Shown here one piece after another: positions 8,307-16,896 of a stretch of 64,000 nt of DNA. The notes under the pieces are model-generated. The model saw only the letters and a list, made by a program, of their open reading frames with translations, was not told where the DNA came from and made no database searches. Source of the stretch: Streptococcus sp. S5 (GTDB taxonomy: Bacteria; Bacillota; Bacilli; Lactobacillales; Streptococcaceae); NCBI RefSeq assembly GCF_034134805.1, contig NZ_CP139419.1, forward strand, positions 1,302,001 to 1,366,000, written 5' to 3'. Position numbers and translations under genes: made by a program. The first letter of the stretch is position 1, and every line of letters starts with the position of its first letter.

Positions 8307-9116
8307 TTAGAGTTCAGCAAGGATCGCTTTTAGCAAACCTTTGAAGTCGCCTTTGACGCGCTCAGTCACTTCCACTACTTCTTCGTGGTTGAGCTCTTCT
8401 TGGAAACCAGCCGCAAAGTTGGTAATACATGAAATACCAAGAACCTTCAAGCCAGAATGCGCTGCAACAATGACTTCAGGAACCGTTGACATACCGACAG
8501 CATCTGCACCAAGAGTCTTAAACGCACGGATTTCAGCTGGAGTTTCATAGGTAGGACCAGTCACACCGATATAAACCCCATCATCCAATTTGATACCCAA
8601 TTTGTCAGCTACTTTGTGGGCTGTCTCACGGTATTCAGGTGTGTAAGCTTTAGACATATCTGGGAAACGTGGACCAAAGTCATCCAAGTTTTCACCGATC
8701 AATGGGTTTTGACCAGTCATATTGATGTGGTCAGTAATAGCCATCAAGGTACCAGGACCGAAGCCGATACCACCAGCAGCGTTGGTTACTAGCACTCCTT
8801 CACATCCCAACACTTTCATGACACGAACTGGGAAAGTCACCACTTCCAATGGGTTTCCTTCGTAGAAGTGGAAACGACCTTGAAGAGCCAAAACTTTACG
8901 TCCAGCAAGATCACCATAAACCAACTTACCAGCGTGGCCGACAACTGTCGAACGTCCCCAGTTTGGAATGTCAGAGTAGTCTACTACGACTGGATTTTCG
9001 ATTTCTTCAGCCAGTTCACCCAAACCTGATCCAAGGATCAAGCCAAACTCAGGCGCTTCCATTCCTTTGTCCTTCAAGAAAGCAGCTGTTTCATTGATTT
9101 TTGCTAACAATGTCAT
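8307..9116 (-). CDS. punA: Purine-nucleoside phosphorylase (trimeric, PunA type)
   Basis: The 269-aa product from MTLLAKINETAAF has the trimeric PNP motifs GSGLGELAEEIEN, VGHAGKLVYGDL, GRFHFYEGNPLE, VTNAAGGIGFGPGTLMAITDHIN, and VGMSTVPEVIVAAHSG. It phosphorolyses inosine and guanosine, complementing DeoD. An AAAGGAGA ribosome site precedes the ATG at 9116; an earlier in-frame ATG at 9161 reaches into the preceding gene and was rejected. It belongs to the leftward deoB-to-sirtuin cluster. Confidence 0.95.
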   Translation of the reverse strand: MTLLAKINETAAFLKDKGMEAPEFGLILGSGLGELAEEIENPVVVDYSDIPNWGRSTVVGHAGKLVYGDLAGRKVLALQGRFHFYEGNPLEVVTFPVRVMKVLGCEGVLVTNAAGGIGFGPGTLMAITDHINMTGQNPLIGENLDDFGPRFPDMSKAYTPEYRETAHKVADKLGIKLDDGVYIGVTGPTYETPAEIRAFKTLGADAVGMSTVPEVIVAAHSGLKVLGISCITNFAAGFQEELNHEEVVEVTERVKGDFKGLLKAILAEL

Positions 9117-9129
9117 TGTGTATCTCCTT

Positions 9130-9672
9130 TTATTTCTTAAGTAATCTACCAATTTTGTCAAAGGTGTTAACGTTGCGAATAGTAATTTGGCGATAGAAAG
9201 GCATCTTCATCAGATGTTTGTGGTAGGCGGTTTTAGCGTAGCTTGCTTCTGAGAATTTCCCCCAAAAAACCGCTGTTTTGCCAAGGTGAAGCACTTCATC
9301 GCCTAGCTTCAAAGCAAGCAACTTTTCTTCTACGGATTCCCTATCCAAGCCCTCGGTGTAAAAGAGCACATCCTTGCGAGCCATCTCTTCTGGCCACCAT
9401 TGCGGTAGGTTTGCACATTCTGCTTCATAGTCTTCACGACTCAGAAGAGAAAAGCGCTGGATGAAGGGATAGTGTTTCTCAAAGAAAGTAGACAGGCACT
9501 CTACTAACTGAGATCGAGAAAGATCTGTCGTAAAGAAGATATTGCCACTGTTGATATAGGTTTCCACTTGTTCCAATCCCAGCTCCATCAATTCTTGACG
9601 AAGTTGAGCCATGACCACTTTGTTTTTGCCGCCAACATTGATTCCTCTTACGAGGAGAGCAAAGCGCATCAT
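9130..9672 (-). CDS. DUF1697 family protein
   Basis: This 180-aa protein begins MRFALLVRGINVGGKNKVVM and has YINSGNIFF at about residues 39-47, the hallmarks of DUF1697. The function is unknown. It follows deoB after one base and precedes punA by 13 bases, so it is co-transcribed with nucleoside salvage. Either of two consecutive ATG codons (9672 or 9669) could be used; no strong ribosome site distinguishes them. Confidence 0.85.
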   Translation of the reverse strand: MMRFALLVRGINVGGKNKVVMAQLRQELMELGLEQVETYINSGNIFFTTDLSRSQLVECLSTFFEKHYPFIQRFSLLSREDYEAECANLPQWWPEEMARKDVLFYTEGLDRESVEEKLLALKLGDEVLHLGKTAVFWGKFSEASYAKTAYHKHLMKMPFYRQITIRNVNTFDKIGRLLKK

Positions 9673-9673
9673 C

Positions 9674-10885
9674 TTAAACCAATTTATCTAAGAAGCTTTC
9701 TCCGATCATGGCTTTCTCAACACCAAAGTTTTCCGCCACAGTAGCTGAGATATCCGCAAAGTGGCCAACCGGAATCACGCCATTGCCTTTGAAAGATGGG
9801 CTATAAGCCAAGAATGGGATGTATTCACGCGTATGGTCAGTACCAGCGTAGGTTGGGTCGTTACCATGGTCAGCCGTAATCATCAAGAGGTCATCTTCAC
9901 GCATGGCTGCGATGATTTCAGGCAAACGCTCATCGAACTCATGCAAGCAATCGCGGTAGCCGTGAGCATTGCGACGGTGGCCGTAAAGAGCATCAAAGTC
10001 TACCAAGTTGGTAAATGAGAACCCTTCTTGGAACTCAGGAAGTCCCATGGTCTTAATCAAGGTATCCATACCGTGGCTATTTGATTTGTTGTGGCCCATA
10101 TCGTGGTTGATACCAGCTCCGTTGAAGATATCGTTGATCTTACCAACTGCATAGGTATCGATACCCGCTTCGTTCAACTTATCCAAAACAGTTGGCGCAA
10201 ATGGTGAAACAGCTAAGTCACGACGGTTGGCTGTACGTGTGAAGTTTCCAGGTTCCCCAACATAAGGACGAGCAATGATACGGCCTAGAAGAGCTGGACG
10301 TTCCAAAGTGATGGAACGAGCGTATTCACAGATACGGTAGAGTTCATCCAAAGGAATGATGTCTTCGTGAGCTGCGATTTGAAGAACAGGGTCTGCTGAT
10401 GTATAAATGATCAACTCACCAGTTTCCATTTGACGTGGACCAAAGTCATCGATGACCGCTGTACCAGAATAAGGTTTGTTAGCTTCACGGATGACCTTAC
10501 GTCCTGAGAATTCTTCAATCTTTGTAATAATTTCTTCAGGGAAACCATTCCAGAAGGTATCAAACGGTTCTGTAATGTTGAGCCCCATGATTTCCCAGTG
10601 TCCAGTCATGGTGTCTTTCCCAAGAGAGACTTCTTGTAATTTTGTCGCATAACCAGTTGGGTTGCTTTCAGCTGGCACAGTCTTCAATGGTACTTCACGA
10701 GGAATATTTCCAAGACCGATTTTCGCCATGTTTGGTACATTCAAACCGACGGTTTTAGAGATGTGTCCCAAAGTATCAGATGCTCCATCTGGAACTCCTG
10801 CATTGACAAAGTTATTGGCATCTGGTGCAGCACCGATCCCAACTGAATCCAGCACAACTAAGTGCATGCGTTTAAATTTTGACAT
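9674..10885 (-). CDS. deoB: Phosphopentomutase
   Basis: DeoB converts (deoxy)ribose-1-phosphate, the product of the nucleoside phosphorylases downstream, to the 5-phosphate. The 403-aa protein shows alkaline-phosphatase superfamily metal sites: [13 protein letters not shown] near the N-terminus, [10 protein letters not shown] with the phospho-accepting Thr, VGKINDIF, and [21 protein letters not shown] near the C-terminus. It appears to have its own extended -10 promoter (about 10915-10925), which fits a repeat element separating it from rpiA. Confidence 0.96.
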   Translation of the reverse strand: MSKFKRMHLVVLDSVGIGAAPDANNFVNAGVPDGASDTLGHISKTVGLNVPNMAKIGLGNIPREVPLKTVPAESNPTGYATKLQEVSLGKDTMTGHWEIMGLNITEPFDTFWNGFPEEIITKIEEFSGRKVIREANKPYSGTAVIDDFGPRQMETGELIIYTSADPVLQIAAHEDIIPLDELYRICEYARSITLERPALLGRIIARPYVGEPGNFTRTANRRDLAVSPFAPTVLDKLNEAGIDTYAVGKINDIFNGAGINHDMGHNKSNSHGMDTLIKTMGLPEFQEGFSFTNLVDFDALYGHRRNAHGYRDCLHEFDERLPEIIAAMREDDLLMITADHGNDPTYAGTDHTREYIPFLAYSPSFKGNGVIPVGHFADISATVAENFGVEKAMIGESFLDKLV

Positions 10886-10913
10886 ATACTGCCTCTTTCC
10901 TTTATTAAACTAG

Positions 10914-10925
10914 CTATATTATACC
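10914..10925 (-). promoter_or_regulatory. Extended -10 promoter of deoB
   Basis: The minus strand reads ATGGTATAAT, a TG-n-TATAAT extended -10, about 30 bases before the deoB ATG and after the AAAGGAAAGAGG leader. No good -35 is visible. It would allow deoB and downstream genes to be transcribed independently of rpiA. Confidence 0.5.
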
Positions 10926-10959
10926 ATATCCCTATAAGAAGAGAGCCGTTATTTGATCC

Positions 10960-11139
10960 GAGGCTGGGACAAAAGTCCTAGCCTCTCAATTGTTTTTGGA
11001 TTGTCGAGCAAGACGCAGTGGTTGAGTGGGCTCTACTACGCTGATTTCATCAGCTTTTATAGCCCTACTCAACTGTGCGGAGGTGGGACGACGAAATCGA
11101 ATTCTAACGAATTACCGATTTCTGTCCCACTCTCTATTT
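10960..11139. repeat. Triple-hairpin intergenic repeat, copy 2
   Basis: This is a full-length second copy of the element at 3614-3792, differing at four positions. It fills most of the gap between rpiA and deoB, and its right end supplies the rpiA stop codon (11134-11136). The left hairpin lacks the long T-run on the minus strand that copy 1 has, because GAGGC here is preceded by other sequence. It could therefore be a weaker terminator between rpiA and deoB. Confidence 0.9.
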
Positions 11140-11808
11140 TTCTATGATGACAGGGCCATCTGGTGTCCCTACAATCACTTTTGAAATCATGTTCAAGAAT
11201 AAACCGTGCTCTACGACGCCTACGGTGTGATCCAATTCATTGGCTAGAGCTTCTGCATCCTCGATTACCTTGAGATCCAAGTCAAGGATGAAGTTGCCTT
11301 GGTCGGTGACAAAACGTTGGTCATCCGCGAGACGGAAAGCAGGATGGTAGCCTTTTTGCTCAAAATGACGGAAAAGATTTTCAGCCCCGTATTGCACTAC
11401 TTCCACTGGAAGTTTGAAAGCACCAAGAGTTGCAACTTGTTTGGATTCATCCACGATCCAAATGCAATCTTTTGAATTGGTTGCGACGATTTTTTCCATG
11501 AGGAGAGCACCACCGCCACCTTTGATCCCGTTTAATTGAGGATCCACTTCATCTGCGCCATCCACTGTCACATCGACCACTTCGACATCGTCGATAGCCT
11601 TGAGCGGGATGCCTAAACTTTCAGCCTGATCATAGGTCACACTCGACGTTGTGACAGCTGTGATCTGCAGGCCTTCTTCTTTGATGCGACGACCCAATTC
11701 AGCCACAAAATAATAAGCAGTTGACCCTGTACCGAGACCGACAATCATGCCGTCTTTGACAAACTCAGCCGCTTTAATTCCTACCTGTTCTTTTAGGTTT
11801 ACCATCAT
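11134..11808 (-). CDS. rpiA: Ribose-5-phosphate isomerase A
   Basis: RpiA interconverts ribose-5-phosphate and ribulose-5-phosphate, linking nucleoside-derived pentose to the pentose phosphate pathway. The 224-aa product has [13 protein letters not shown], the catalytic-loop [30 protein letters not shown], and [12 protein letters not shown]. It starts at [10 protein letters not shown] or one codon later, behind an AGGAGG site. Its stop codon falls within the flanking repeat, but the protein end (GPVIIEK) looks normal. Confidence 0.96.
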   Translation of the reverse strand: MMVNLKEQVGIKAAEFVKDGMIVGLGTGSTAYYFVAELGRRIKEEGLQITAVTTSSVTYDQAESLGIPLKAIDDVEVVDVTVDGADEVDPQLNGIKGGGGALLMEKIVATNSKDCIWIVDESKQVATLGAFKLPVEVVQYGAENLFRHFEQKGYHPAFRLADDQRFVTDQGNFILDLDLKVIEDAEALANELDHTVGVVEHGLFLNMISKVIVGTPDGPVIIEK

Positions 11809-11824
11809 AGACCTCCTTTTATAT

Positions 11825-11855
11825 TCTCTTACAGTATAGCATATTCTGTAAGAGA
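11825..11855 (-). promoter_or_regulatory. Inverted repeat over the rpiA -10 region
   Basis: TCTCTTACAG and CTGTAAGAGA form perfect 10-bp arms separated by 11 bases, with the -10-like TATACT lying across the inner end of one arm. It sits 17-47 bases before the rpiA ATG. It could be an operator or a leader hairpin; no T-run follows, so it is not an obvious terminator. Confidence 0.5.
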
Positions 11856-11966
11856 TTTCACTAATTATTTGAAAACCTTTCCAGTTTTAGTTCTAAAAGC
11901 AAAACCTTGCCCGTCCGCTGACTTTACGATAGAATAGAGATGAATCTACAGGAAAAGAGAAATGAC

Positions 11967-13340
11967 ATGATTACTAAAGAATTTGATACCATTGCTGCCA
12001 TCTCGACTCCTCTCGGTGAGGGGGCGATCGGTATCGTCCGATTGAGCGGGACAGACAGCTTTGCCATTGCGCAAAAGATCTTCAAAGGGAAAGATTTAAG
12101 CAAGGTCGCTAGCCACACCCTCAACTACGGTCATATCGTGGATCCAGATAAGGACGAGATTCTCGACGAAGTCATGGTGGGAGCCATGCGCTCGCCGAAG
12201 ACCTTCACCCGTGAGGACATCATCGAGATCAATACTCACGGTGGAATTGCTGTGACCAACGAAATCCTACAATTAGTCATCCGTGAAGGTGCTCGATTAG
12301 CTGAGCCTGGTGAGTTTACCAAGCGGGCCTTTCTGAACGGTCGGGTCGATTTAACCCAAGCCGAAGCCGTCATGGACATTATCCGCGCTAAGACCGATAA
12401 GGCTATGAACATCGCTGTCAAACAGTTGGACGGATCCCTCTCTTATCTCATCAACAACACGCGCCAAGAGATCCTCAATACCCTGGCCCAGGTCGAAGTC
12501 AATATCGACTATCCTGAGTACGATGATGTCGAAGAAGCAACCACTGAGATCATCCGCGAGAAGACCAGTGAATTTGAAGCCCTCTTGACCAACCTTCTCA
12601 AGACTGCCCGTCGCGGTAAGATCTTGCGTGAAGGGATCTCTACTGCTATCATCGGTCGTCCAAACGTCGGCAAGTCTAGCCTCCTCAATAACCTCCTGCG
12701 TGAAGAAAAAGCCATCGTAACAGATATCGAAGGAACCACCCGTGACGTTATCGAGGAATACGTCAACATCAACGGGGTTCCCCTCAAACTAGTCGATACG
12801 GCCGGGATCCGGGAAACCGAAGACATCGTTGAGCAGATTGGTGTCGAACGGTCGAAAAAAGCCCTCAAGGAAGCCGATCTGGTCCTCCTCGTCCTCAATG
12901 CTAGCGAGCCCTTGACCGATCAAGACCGCCAACTCCTTGAAATCTCTCAAGACAGTAACCGCATCATTCTCCTCAATAAGGTCGACCTCCCAGAGAAGAT
13001 AGAAATCGACCAACTGCCGGAAGATCATATCAAGATTTCCGTTCTGAAAAACCAAAACATCGATCAAATTGAAGACCGGATCAACGCCCTCTTCTTCGAA
13101 AATGCTGGGCTGGTTGAGCAAGATGCGACGTATCTTTCTAATGCGCGTCACATCTCACTTATCGAGAAAGCTGTTGAAAGCCTGCAAGCGGTCAACGAAG
13201 GCTTGGCCCTTGGTATGCCGGTAGACCTGCTTCAAGTCGACCTTACCCGCACCTGGGAAATTCTCGGAGAAATCACAGGGGATGCTGCTCCAGATGAGCT
13301 CATTACCCAACTCTTCAGCCAGTTCTGTCTTGGAAAATAA
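11967..13340 (+). CDS. mnmE: tRNA uridine-5-carboxymethylaminomethyl modification GTPase MnmE
   Basis: With MnmG it modifies the wobble uridine of several tRNAs. The 457-aa form from [19 protein letters not shown] has the N-terminal tetrahydrofolate-binding domain, a central G domain with [23 protein letters not shown] and NKVD, and the terminal CLGK whose Cys is a family hallmark. An in-frame ATG at 11940 lies in the leader. A likely promoter has TTGCCC, a 17-bp spacer and TAGAAT ending near 11936. Confidence 0.97.
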   Translation: MITKEFDTIAAISTPLGEGAIGIVRLSGTDSFAIAQKIFKGKDLSKVASHTLNYGHIVDPDKDEILDEVMVGAMRSPKTFTREDIIEINTHGGIAVTNEILQLVIREGARLAEPGEFTKRAFLNGRVDLTQAEAVMDIIRAKTDKAMNIAVKQLDGSLSYLINNTRQEILNTLAQVEVNIDYPEYDDVEEATTEIIREKTSEFEALLTNLLKTARRGKILREGISTAIIGRPNVGKSSLLNNLLREEKAIVTDIEGTTRDVIEEYVNINGVPLKLVDTAGIRETEDIVEQIGVERSKKALKEADLVLLVLNASEPLTDQDRQLLEISQDSNRIILLNKVDLPEKIEIDQLPEDHIKISVLKNQNIDQIEDRINALFFENAGLVEQDATYLSNARHISLIEKAVESLQAVNEGLALGMPVDLLQVDLTRTWEILGEITGDAAPDELITQLFSQFCLGK

Positions 13341-13344
13341 CAAA

Positions 13345-13380
13345 AATGCGTATGTGTGCAAACATACGCATTATTTTTTT
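13345..13380. terminator. Bidirectional terminator between mnmE and the PrsW-like gene
   Basis: AATGCGTATG...CATACGCATT forms a 10-bp stem, with T residues on the plus side and an A-run (T on minus) on the other. It separates the convergent mnmE and PrsW-like genes. Confidence 0.88.
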
Positions 13381-14191
13381 ATTTTCCTTGTTCTAATCGC
13401 TCGACGGTTTGATACGCTTGGTAGATCAGGAAGAGACCAGTAGCATTCAAGACTGGAATCGCAATCGGCAACTCGGTCACGATTTGTGAGAAGGGTGAAT
13501 TGCCAACAAAATGGAGTCCAAACCCAGCTACTAAGTATCCCCAGCCTGCTAGACGTAGATCCTTGCGTCCTCTGCTTGCTTGGACAATTAGGAAGAGCCC
13601 TAGCATGACAAGACCTGTGTATACCCAGTGAGACATGGGCGCATTGGTCACACGGCCGAGAATCCCTGACACCGTGTAAGAGAACCCTCCCGGCAGATCC
13701 TGACGGATATAGGCAAAGTCCTCCACGATCTGGAAACCAAGACCAGAGGCAATCGCCAAGAGGAAGATCGACTTGATGCGACGGACACTGAATAAATAGA
13801 GGACAAAGAAGATCGGAATCAACTTAAAGGGTTCCTCAAAGAGGGGCGCAGCGATGGCACTCTCGTACTGGTTCCAAAAGTCGCTATTTGGAGCGATCGC
13901 TTGAATCATGTCATGGAAATAGGTATTGGCAAAGCTAGACAACCAACCGGCAACAAAGCCCCCTCCTAATAAAGAAAAGAGAACCGGTACCCAAGACAAC
14001 TTCCACTTCTTAGCAAAATGAAAGAGAGCCCAAACAGCAGGAAGTGCATAGACCAAAAGGATTAGGGTAGAAAGTCCCATAATCCCGTACTGGCTACCAG
14101 ACATCCAGCCTTCTGTCAGTGACTGGGTCTCATAGGCTAGGCCAATCGCTAGCAAGAGTAAATAGAGAAACAAAATCGATTTGCGTTTCAT
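13379..14191 (-). CDS. PrsW-family intramembrane metalloprotease-like protein
   Basis: This 270-aa polytopic protein has the PrsW family signature: FEEPFK at 118-123, QIVEDFAY at about 154-161, and a later conserved His in SHWVYTG. In Bacillus PrsW cleaves an anti-sigma factor, but here the substrate is unknown. The start MKRKSILFLYLLLLAIG at 14191 has an AAAGGTC ribosome site; a longer ORF from 14254 was rejected because it uses leader sequence. No sigma or anti-sigma gene is adjacent. Confidence 0.82.
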   Translation of the reverse strand: MKRKSILFLYLLLLAIGLAYETQSLTEGWMSGSQYGIMGLSTLILLVYALPAVWALFHFAKKWKLSWVPVLFSLLGGGFVAGWLSSFANTYFHDMIQAIAPNSDFWNQYESAIAAPLFEEPFKLIPIFFVLYLFSVRRIKSIFLLAIASGLGFQIVEDFAYIRQDLPGGFSYTVSGILGRVTNAPMSHWVYTGLVMLGLFLIVQASRGRKDLRLAGWGYLVAGFGLHFVGNSPFSQIVTELPIAIPVLNATGLFLIYQAYQTVERLEQGK

Positions 14192-14344
14192 AAAAGACCT
14201 TTCTAAAGTGAAATGAAAAAGGCTGGAAGCCCAGTCTTTTCCGAGTACTATCATTGTAACAGGATCAGCTTAAAAAAACAATAAATGTGGATTAGTGAGA
14301 AAAATATAAAACGTAGATGGCGACAAATTGTTGACTAAATTTAG

Positions 14345-14836
14345 TTACTTAATCACCAACGCTCCATTTTCCTCAGTCGCCAAGAGCTTCTCATCTTTAT
14401 CATATATTTTAAGTTTTATACTGCTCGGTTTGTTTTGAGTTGCATTGTATTGCTTTACTATCTCTTCTTTTAAATCAAAAAGCGTCTTACAATAATCTTT
14501 TGGATTTATATTTGCTAAAGATAGCATATTTTCTGATACAGAGAAGACAAGGATCAAATACTCTTCATTATAATACACTTTCGCCATCTCAATTTCGCCA
14601 TTGATTTGATTTTGAAGCATATAAGCAAATACTACATTAGGTTTTTCATTTCCAACCAATGAGGTAGGGGCTTGATTCATCCCTTTGACCACTGATTCTT
14701 TACTTTCCTTTGTAGAATCTTTTACATTCTGTTCAGTAGACTGCTCTTTTTTGTCTTCATTCTTCACTTCTTTTTGCGCGCACGATGACAGAAATAGCGA
14801 GAGAATGGTCATTGTTGCAAACATAGTTTTTTTCAT
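14345..14836 (-). CDS. Small putative lipoprotein of unknown function
   Basis: This 163-aa protein starts MKKTMFATMTILSLFLSSC, giving a lipoprotein signal with lipobox LSSC and lipid attachment at Cys19. A charged Lys/Glu-rich linker (about 20-60) follows, then a compact domain (LQNQINGEIEMAKVYYNEEY...). I do not recognise the domain. The gene is probably monocistronic; the 170-bp upstream region is AT-rich. Confidence 0.7.
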   Translation of the reverse strand: MKKTMFATMTILSLFLSSCAQKEVKNEDKKEQSTEQNVKDSTKESKESVVKGMNQAPTSLVGNEKPNVVFAYMLQNQINGEIEMAKVYYNEEYLILVFSVSENMLSLANINPKDYCKTLFDLKEEIVKQYNATQNKPSSIKLKIYDKDEKLLATEENGALVIK

Positions 14837-15006
14837 AGATTTTCTCCTTTTATTTTTACAAGTAGAAAACGACCTGTAATTAACCAAAATTGCATAAGCT
14901 TCCTGTAAAAGATATTACAAACCTTTAATTTTATAACCTAATAGGTCATTAGATCTTTAATAGTTTAAAAAAATTTTTATCCAATATTATTCTACCATAA
15001 TCACTC

Positions 15007-15975
15007 TTACTTCAGTACAGCTAGGATCTGGCGAATCATGTCTGGATCCCCGTCAGGCAAGGTCACCGTCTCAGCATGGTCCAAGATCCCTTGGGTAAAT
15101 TGCGTCATAAACTCTTCACTATTGAGTTCATCTGCAGACTGTTGCCAGTGACTCGGTACAGGATAGATCGTCACTGTCCCATCACCGTTGGATGCATAAG
15201 TCACATGACCTTCTGCGGAAATTGGTGTAAACAACTGACGAACATCTTTAGGATAGTCAACTCCTAACCCACCAAAGTAAATTTTTGTACCAGCACTCTT
15301 TTCATTAATACTCAATTCTGTCGGTACAGACTTAATCACATAAGCCCAGACACGCGCAGCTTCGACTTGAGCAGCGGTGTAGCCTGGATAATCATTCTGA
15401 TCTGCCTTCTTCGAAGACTTGACCTCGCTATCCGATCGAGTATTCCACTTCTTGGCCTTACTCGTCTTATACGTACTACTGCTATCATCTGTATCTACTT
15501 GCTCCCGATCTTTCGGCTGCTCTTTCTTGCGATAGTAGAAATTGTCATCATCGCCATAAGCTGGTGACTGACCAGCCCAGATCCGATCCTTGGACTTATC
15601 CGAAGCATCGTCTTTGCCCGCTTTCTGACCTTTTGGAAGGAGCAAGAGACCGTAGCCTCCAACACCCGACTTGGCACTGACCGTCATCTCAGCGATCTGA
15701 TCCTTCTGCTTAAAGCTCGATGCATCAAGCTCAGCATCCTCGCTGACCAAGCCCTTGTCATCAAAGACCAGCTCATTGCCACGCCCATCGATCCAAGTCC
15801 CCTTGATACTCGAGTAGTCCTTAGCCTTGATGGCTTTCAAGTCCATACCAGACTGTTTCTTTTCTGAAGTGCTGGTCTGCTTGGTATCCGAACTCTTAGG
15901 CGTCACCATCCTCTGAGGACGACCACACGAAGCCAAGACCAAAGCAGAAAGCAAAATTACCAAAGCTTTTTTCAT
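15007..15975 (-). CDS. Putative lipoprotein with a DUF6287-like domain
   Basis: The 322-aa protein has a lipoprotein signal (MKKALVILLSALVLASCG, lipobox LASC). After a Ser/Lys linker comes a segment with MDLKAIKAKDYSSIKGTW and FDDKGL (about 44-76) that resembles the streptococcal DUF6287 module. A low-complexity Asp/Lys/Ser linker (about 120-195) precedes a C-terminal domain with YPGYTAAQVEAARVWAYVIK and IKSVPTELSI. The role is unknown; a surface location is inferred from the signal. Confidence 0.72.
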   Translation of the reverse strand: MKKALVILLSALVLASCGRPQRMVTPKSSDTKQTSTSEKKQSGMDLKAIKAKDYSSIKGTWIDGRGNELVFDDKGLVSEDAELDASSFKQKDQIAEMTVSAKSGVGGYGLLLLPKGQKAGKDDASDKSKDRIWAGQSPAYGDDDNFYYRKKEQPKDREQVDTDDSSSTYKTSKAKKWNTRSDSEVKSSKKADQNDYPGYTAAQVEAARVWAYVIKSVPTELSINEKSAGTKIYFGGLGVDYPKDVRQLFTPISAEGHVTYASNGDGTVTIYPVPSHWQQSADELNSEEFMTQFTQGILDHAETVTLPDGDPDMIRQILAVLK

Positions 15976-16097
15976 ATTAATCTTCCTTCACACACCTACT
16001 ATTTTAGAAAAATAAGAAAGGAGAGTCAAAGAAAAAGTGGAGTGGGTAAATAAATTAATGACATAAAAGTCTGTAAAATTATGATTTGAATTTCTAA

Positions 16098-16130
16098 AGA
16101 AAAAGAAGCTCAATGTATCGAGCTCCTAGA
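16098..16130 (-). terminator. Weak terminator-like hairpin left of the CRISPR repeat
   Basis: The minus strand has AGCTC and GAGCT arms (spacer GATACATT) followed by TCTTTTTC. It lies downstream of the orphan CRISPR repeat at 16152-16187 in that repeat's crRNA direction. The stem is short. Confidence 0.35.
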
Positions 16131-16151
16131 CCATCATTTTTTGTTTTTCTT

Positions 16152-16187
16152 GTTTTGGGATCATTCTAAAGAACTCAGCTCTAAAAC
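16152..16187 (-). CRISPR. Orphan type II-A CRISPR repeat (36 bp), variant copy
   Basis: On the minus strand this reads GTTTTAGAGCTGAGTTC then TTTAGAATGATCCCAAAAC, which is 36 bp. It differs at three positions from the copy at 16601-16636 and closely resembles streptococcal II-A repeats, which begin GTTTTAGAGCT and end in CCAAAAC. No array continues on either side and no cas genes are in the window. Degeneracy fits the leader-distal end of a decayed array. Confidence 0.82.
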
Positions 16188-16262
16188 TAGGAAACATTGA
16201 TACTATCAATCAACACATCTCATTTAGACAGCTTCCCTTATCTTTTTTTGTATTCTTCAAAA

Positions 16263-16565
16263 CTATATCTTAAACAAATTATTTAATCTTTCTAACTCTG
16301 ATACATTCATATATACTTCTACTCCAGTAACTACCCCCTTACTATAAATAATTCCACAAGAAAACACAATCCTCTTCTCACTCAAAATATTTGACAATAT
16401 TACAAATGATTCCAAAACATAATCCTCTATAGTAATAAAACAATTATTTTCATCTTTAAAAAACTTTATAAATCCAATATCCTTACACCTATCACCCAAA
16501 TGAAACCTAAGTGATTTTAAAAAATAATCAAAAAACACATCATTTTCCATAGAAAAAACCTTCAT
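16263..16565 (-). CDS. Hypothetical 100-aa protein lying between two CRISPR repeats
   Basis: The AT-rich ORF encodes MKVFSMENDVFFDYFLKSL... with an alternating hydrophobic/charged pattern suggesting a small alpha/beta fold. I do not recognise it. A second Met at codon 6 is another possible start, and neither has a strong ribosome site. It occupies most of the 413 bp between two direct CRISPR repeats, beginning 35 bp from one and ending 75 bp from the other. Confidence 0.45.
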   Translation of the reverse strand: MKVFSMENDVFFDYFLKSLRFHLGDRCKDIGFIKFFKDENNCFITIEDYVLESFVILSNILSEKRIVFSCGIIYSKGVVTGVEVYMNVSELERLNNLFKI

Positions 16566-16600
16566 TTTTAAAATATTCTTTTATAACATACAAAAAATAA

Positions 16601-16636
16601 GTTTTGGGACCATTCGAAAGAACACAGCTCTAAAAC
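16601..16636 (-). CRISPR. Orphan type II-A CRISPR repeat (36 bp)
   Basis: The minus strand reads GTTTTAGAGCTGTGTTC then TTTCGAATGGTCCCAAAAC. By memory this is within about two substitutions of the repeat used by Streptococcus mutans and S. thermophilus CRISPR3. It is in the same orientation as the copy at 16152-16187. Spacer-sized periodicity is absent. tracrRNA was considered and rejected, because the sequence is repeat-like rather than anti-repeat-like. Confidence 0.88.
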
Positions 16637-16655
16637 ATCAACACTCGGTCATAAG

Positions 16656-16710
16656 TGAACTACTCCGCAAAAGTTAGACAGAAAAAATCTAACTTTTGGG
16701 GTGCAGTTCA
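16656..16710. mobile_element. Back-to-back IS-end relic (MITE-like)
   Basis: Two inverted ends face each other with almost nothing between them: TGAACTACTCCGCAAAAGTT and, on the other strand, TGAACTGCACCCCAAAAGTT, which differ at three positions. The shape and motif resemble IS3-family (IS150 group) termini. At 55 bp it is too short for a transposase and looks like a deletion relic or MITE. It lies inside what may have been the loop of a copied tRNA terminator (AACACT...AGTGTT). Confidence 0.6.
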
Positions 16711-16714
16711 ACTG

Positions 16715-16751
16715 TCAGTGTTTTCTTTTCTATCTCTGTCCCCTGCCGAAA
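16715..16751. repeat. Displaced tRNA-Arg 3' end, putative att site (left)
   Basis: The stretch TCAGTGTTTTCTTTTCTAT followed by CTCTGTCCCCTGCCGAAAT matches 19587-19621, which covers the tRNA-Arg terminator and the last ~13 bases of the tRNA. The match has a 2-nt indel and a few substitutions. A duplicated tRNA 3' end bounding foreign-looking genes is the signature of integration at a tRNA gene. Confidence 0.68.
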
Positions 16752-16896
16752 TATAAAATATGCTTAGAAAGCCTATTCTAATGGGCTTTTAGAAAATTTT
16801 GGTCTACTTTTTAACTATCTCATTTTTTGACTGACCTTCGCTTTAATACTTTTAATCCCTCATAAATTGATTAATTTTATTCTTCTTAGTTGTTCT

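Noticed and set aside
16601-16636. Possible tracrRNA anti-repeat
   Set aside because: The plus strand contains the exact complement of a repeat through CTCTAAAAC, without the AAGTTAAAAT nexus or downstream hairpins that a tracrRNA needs.
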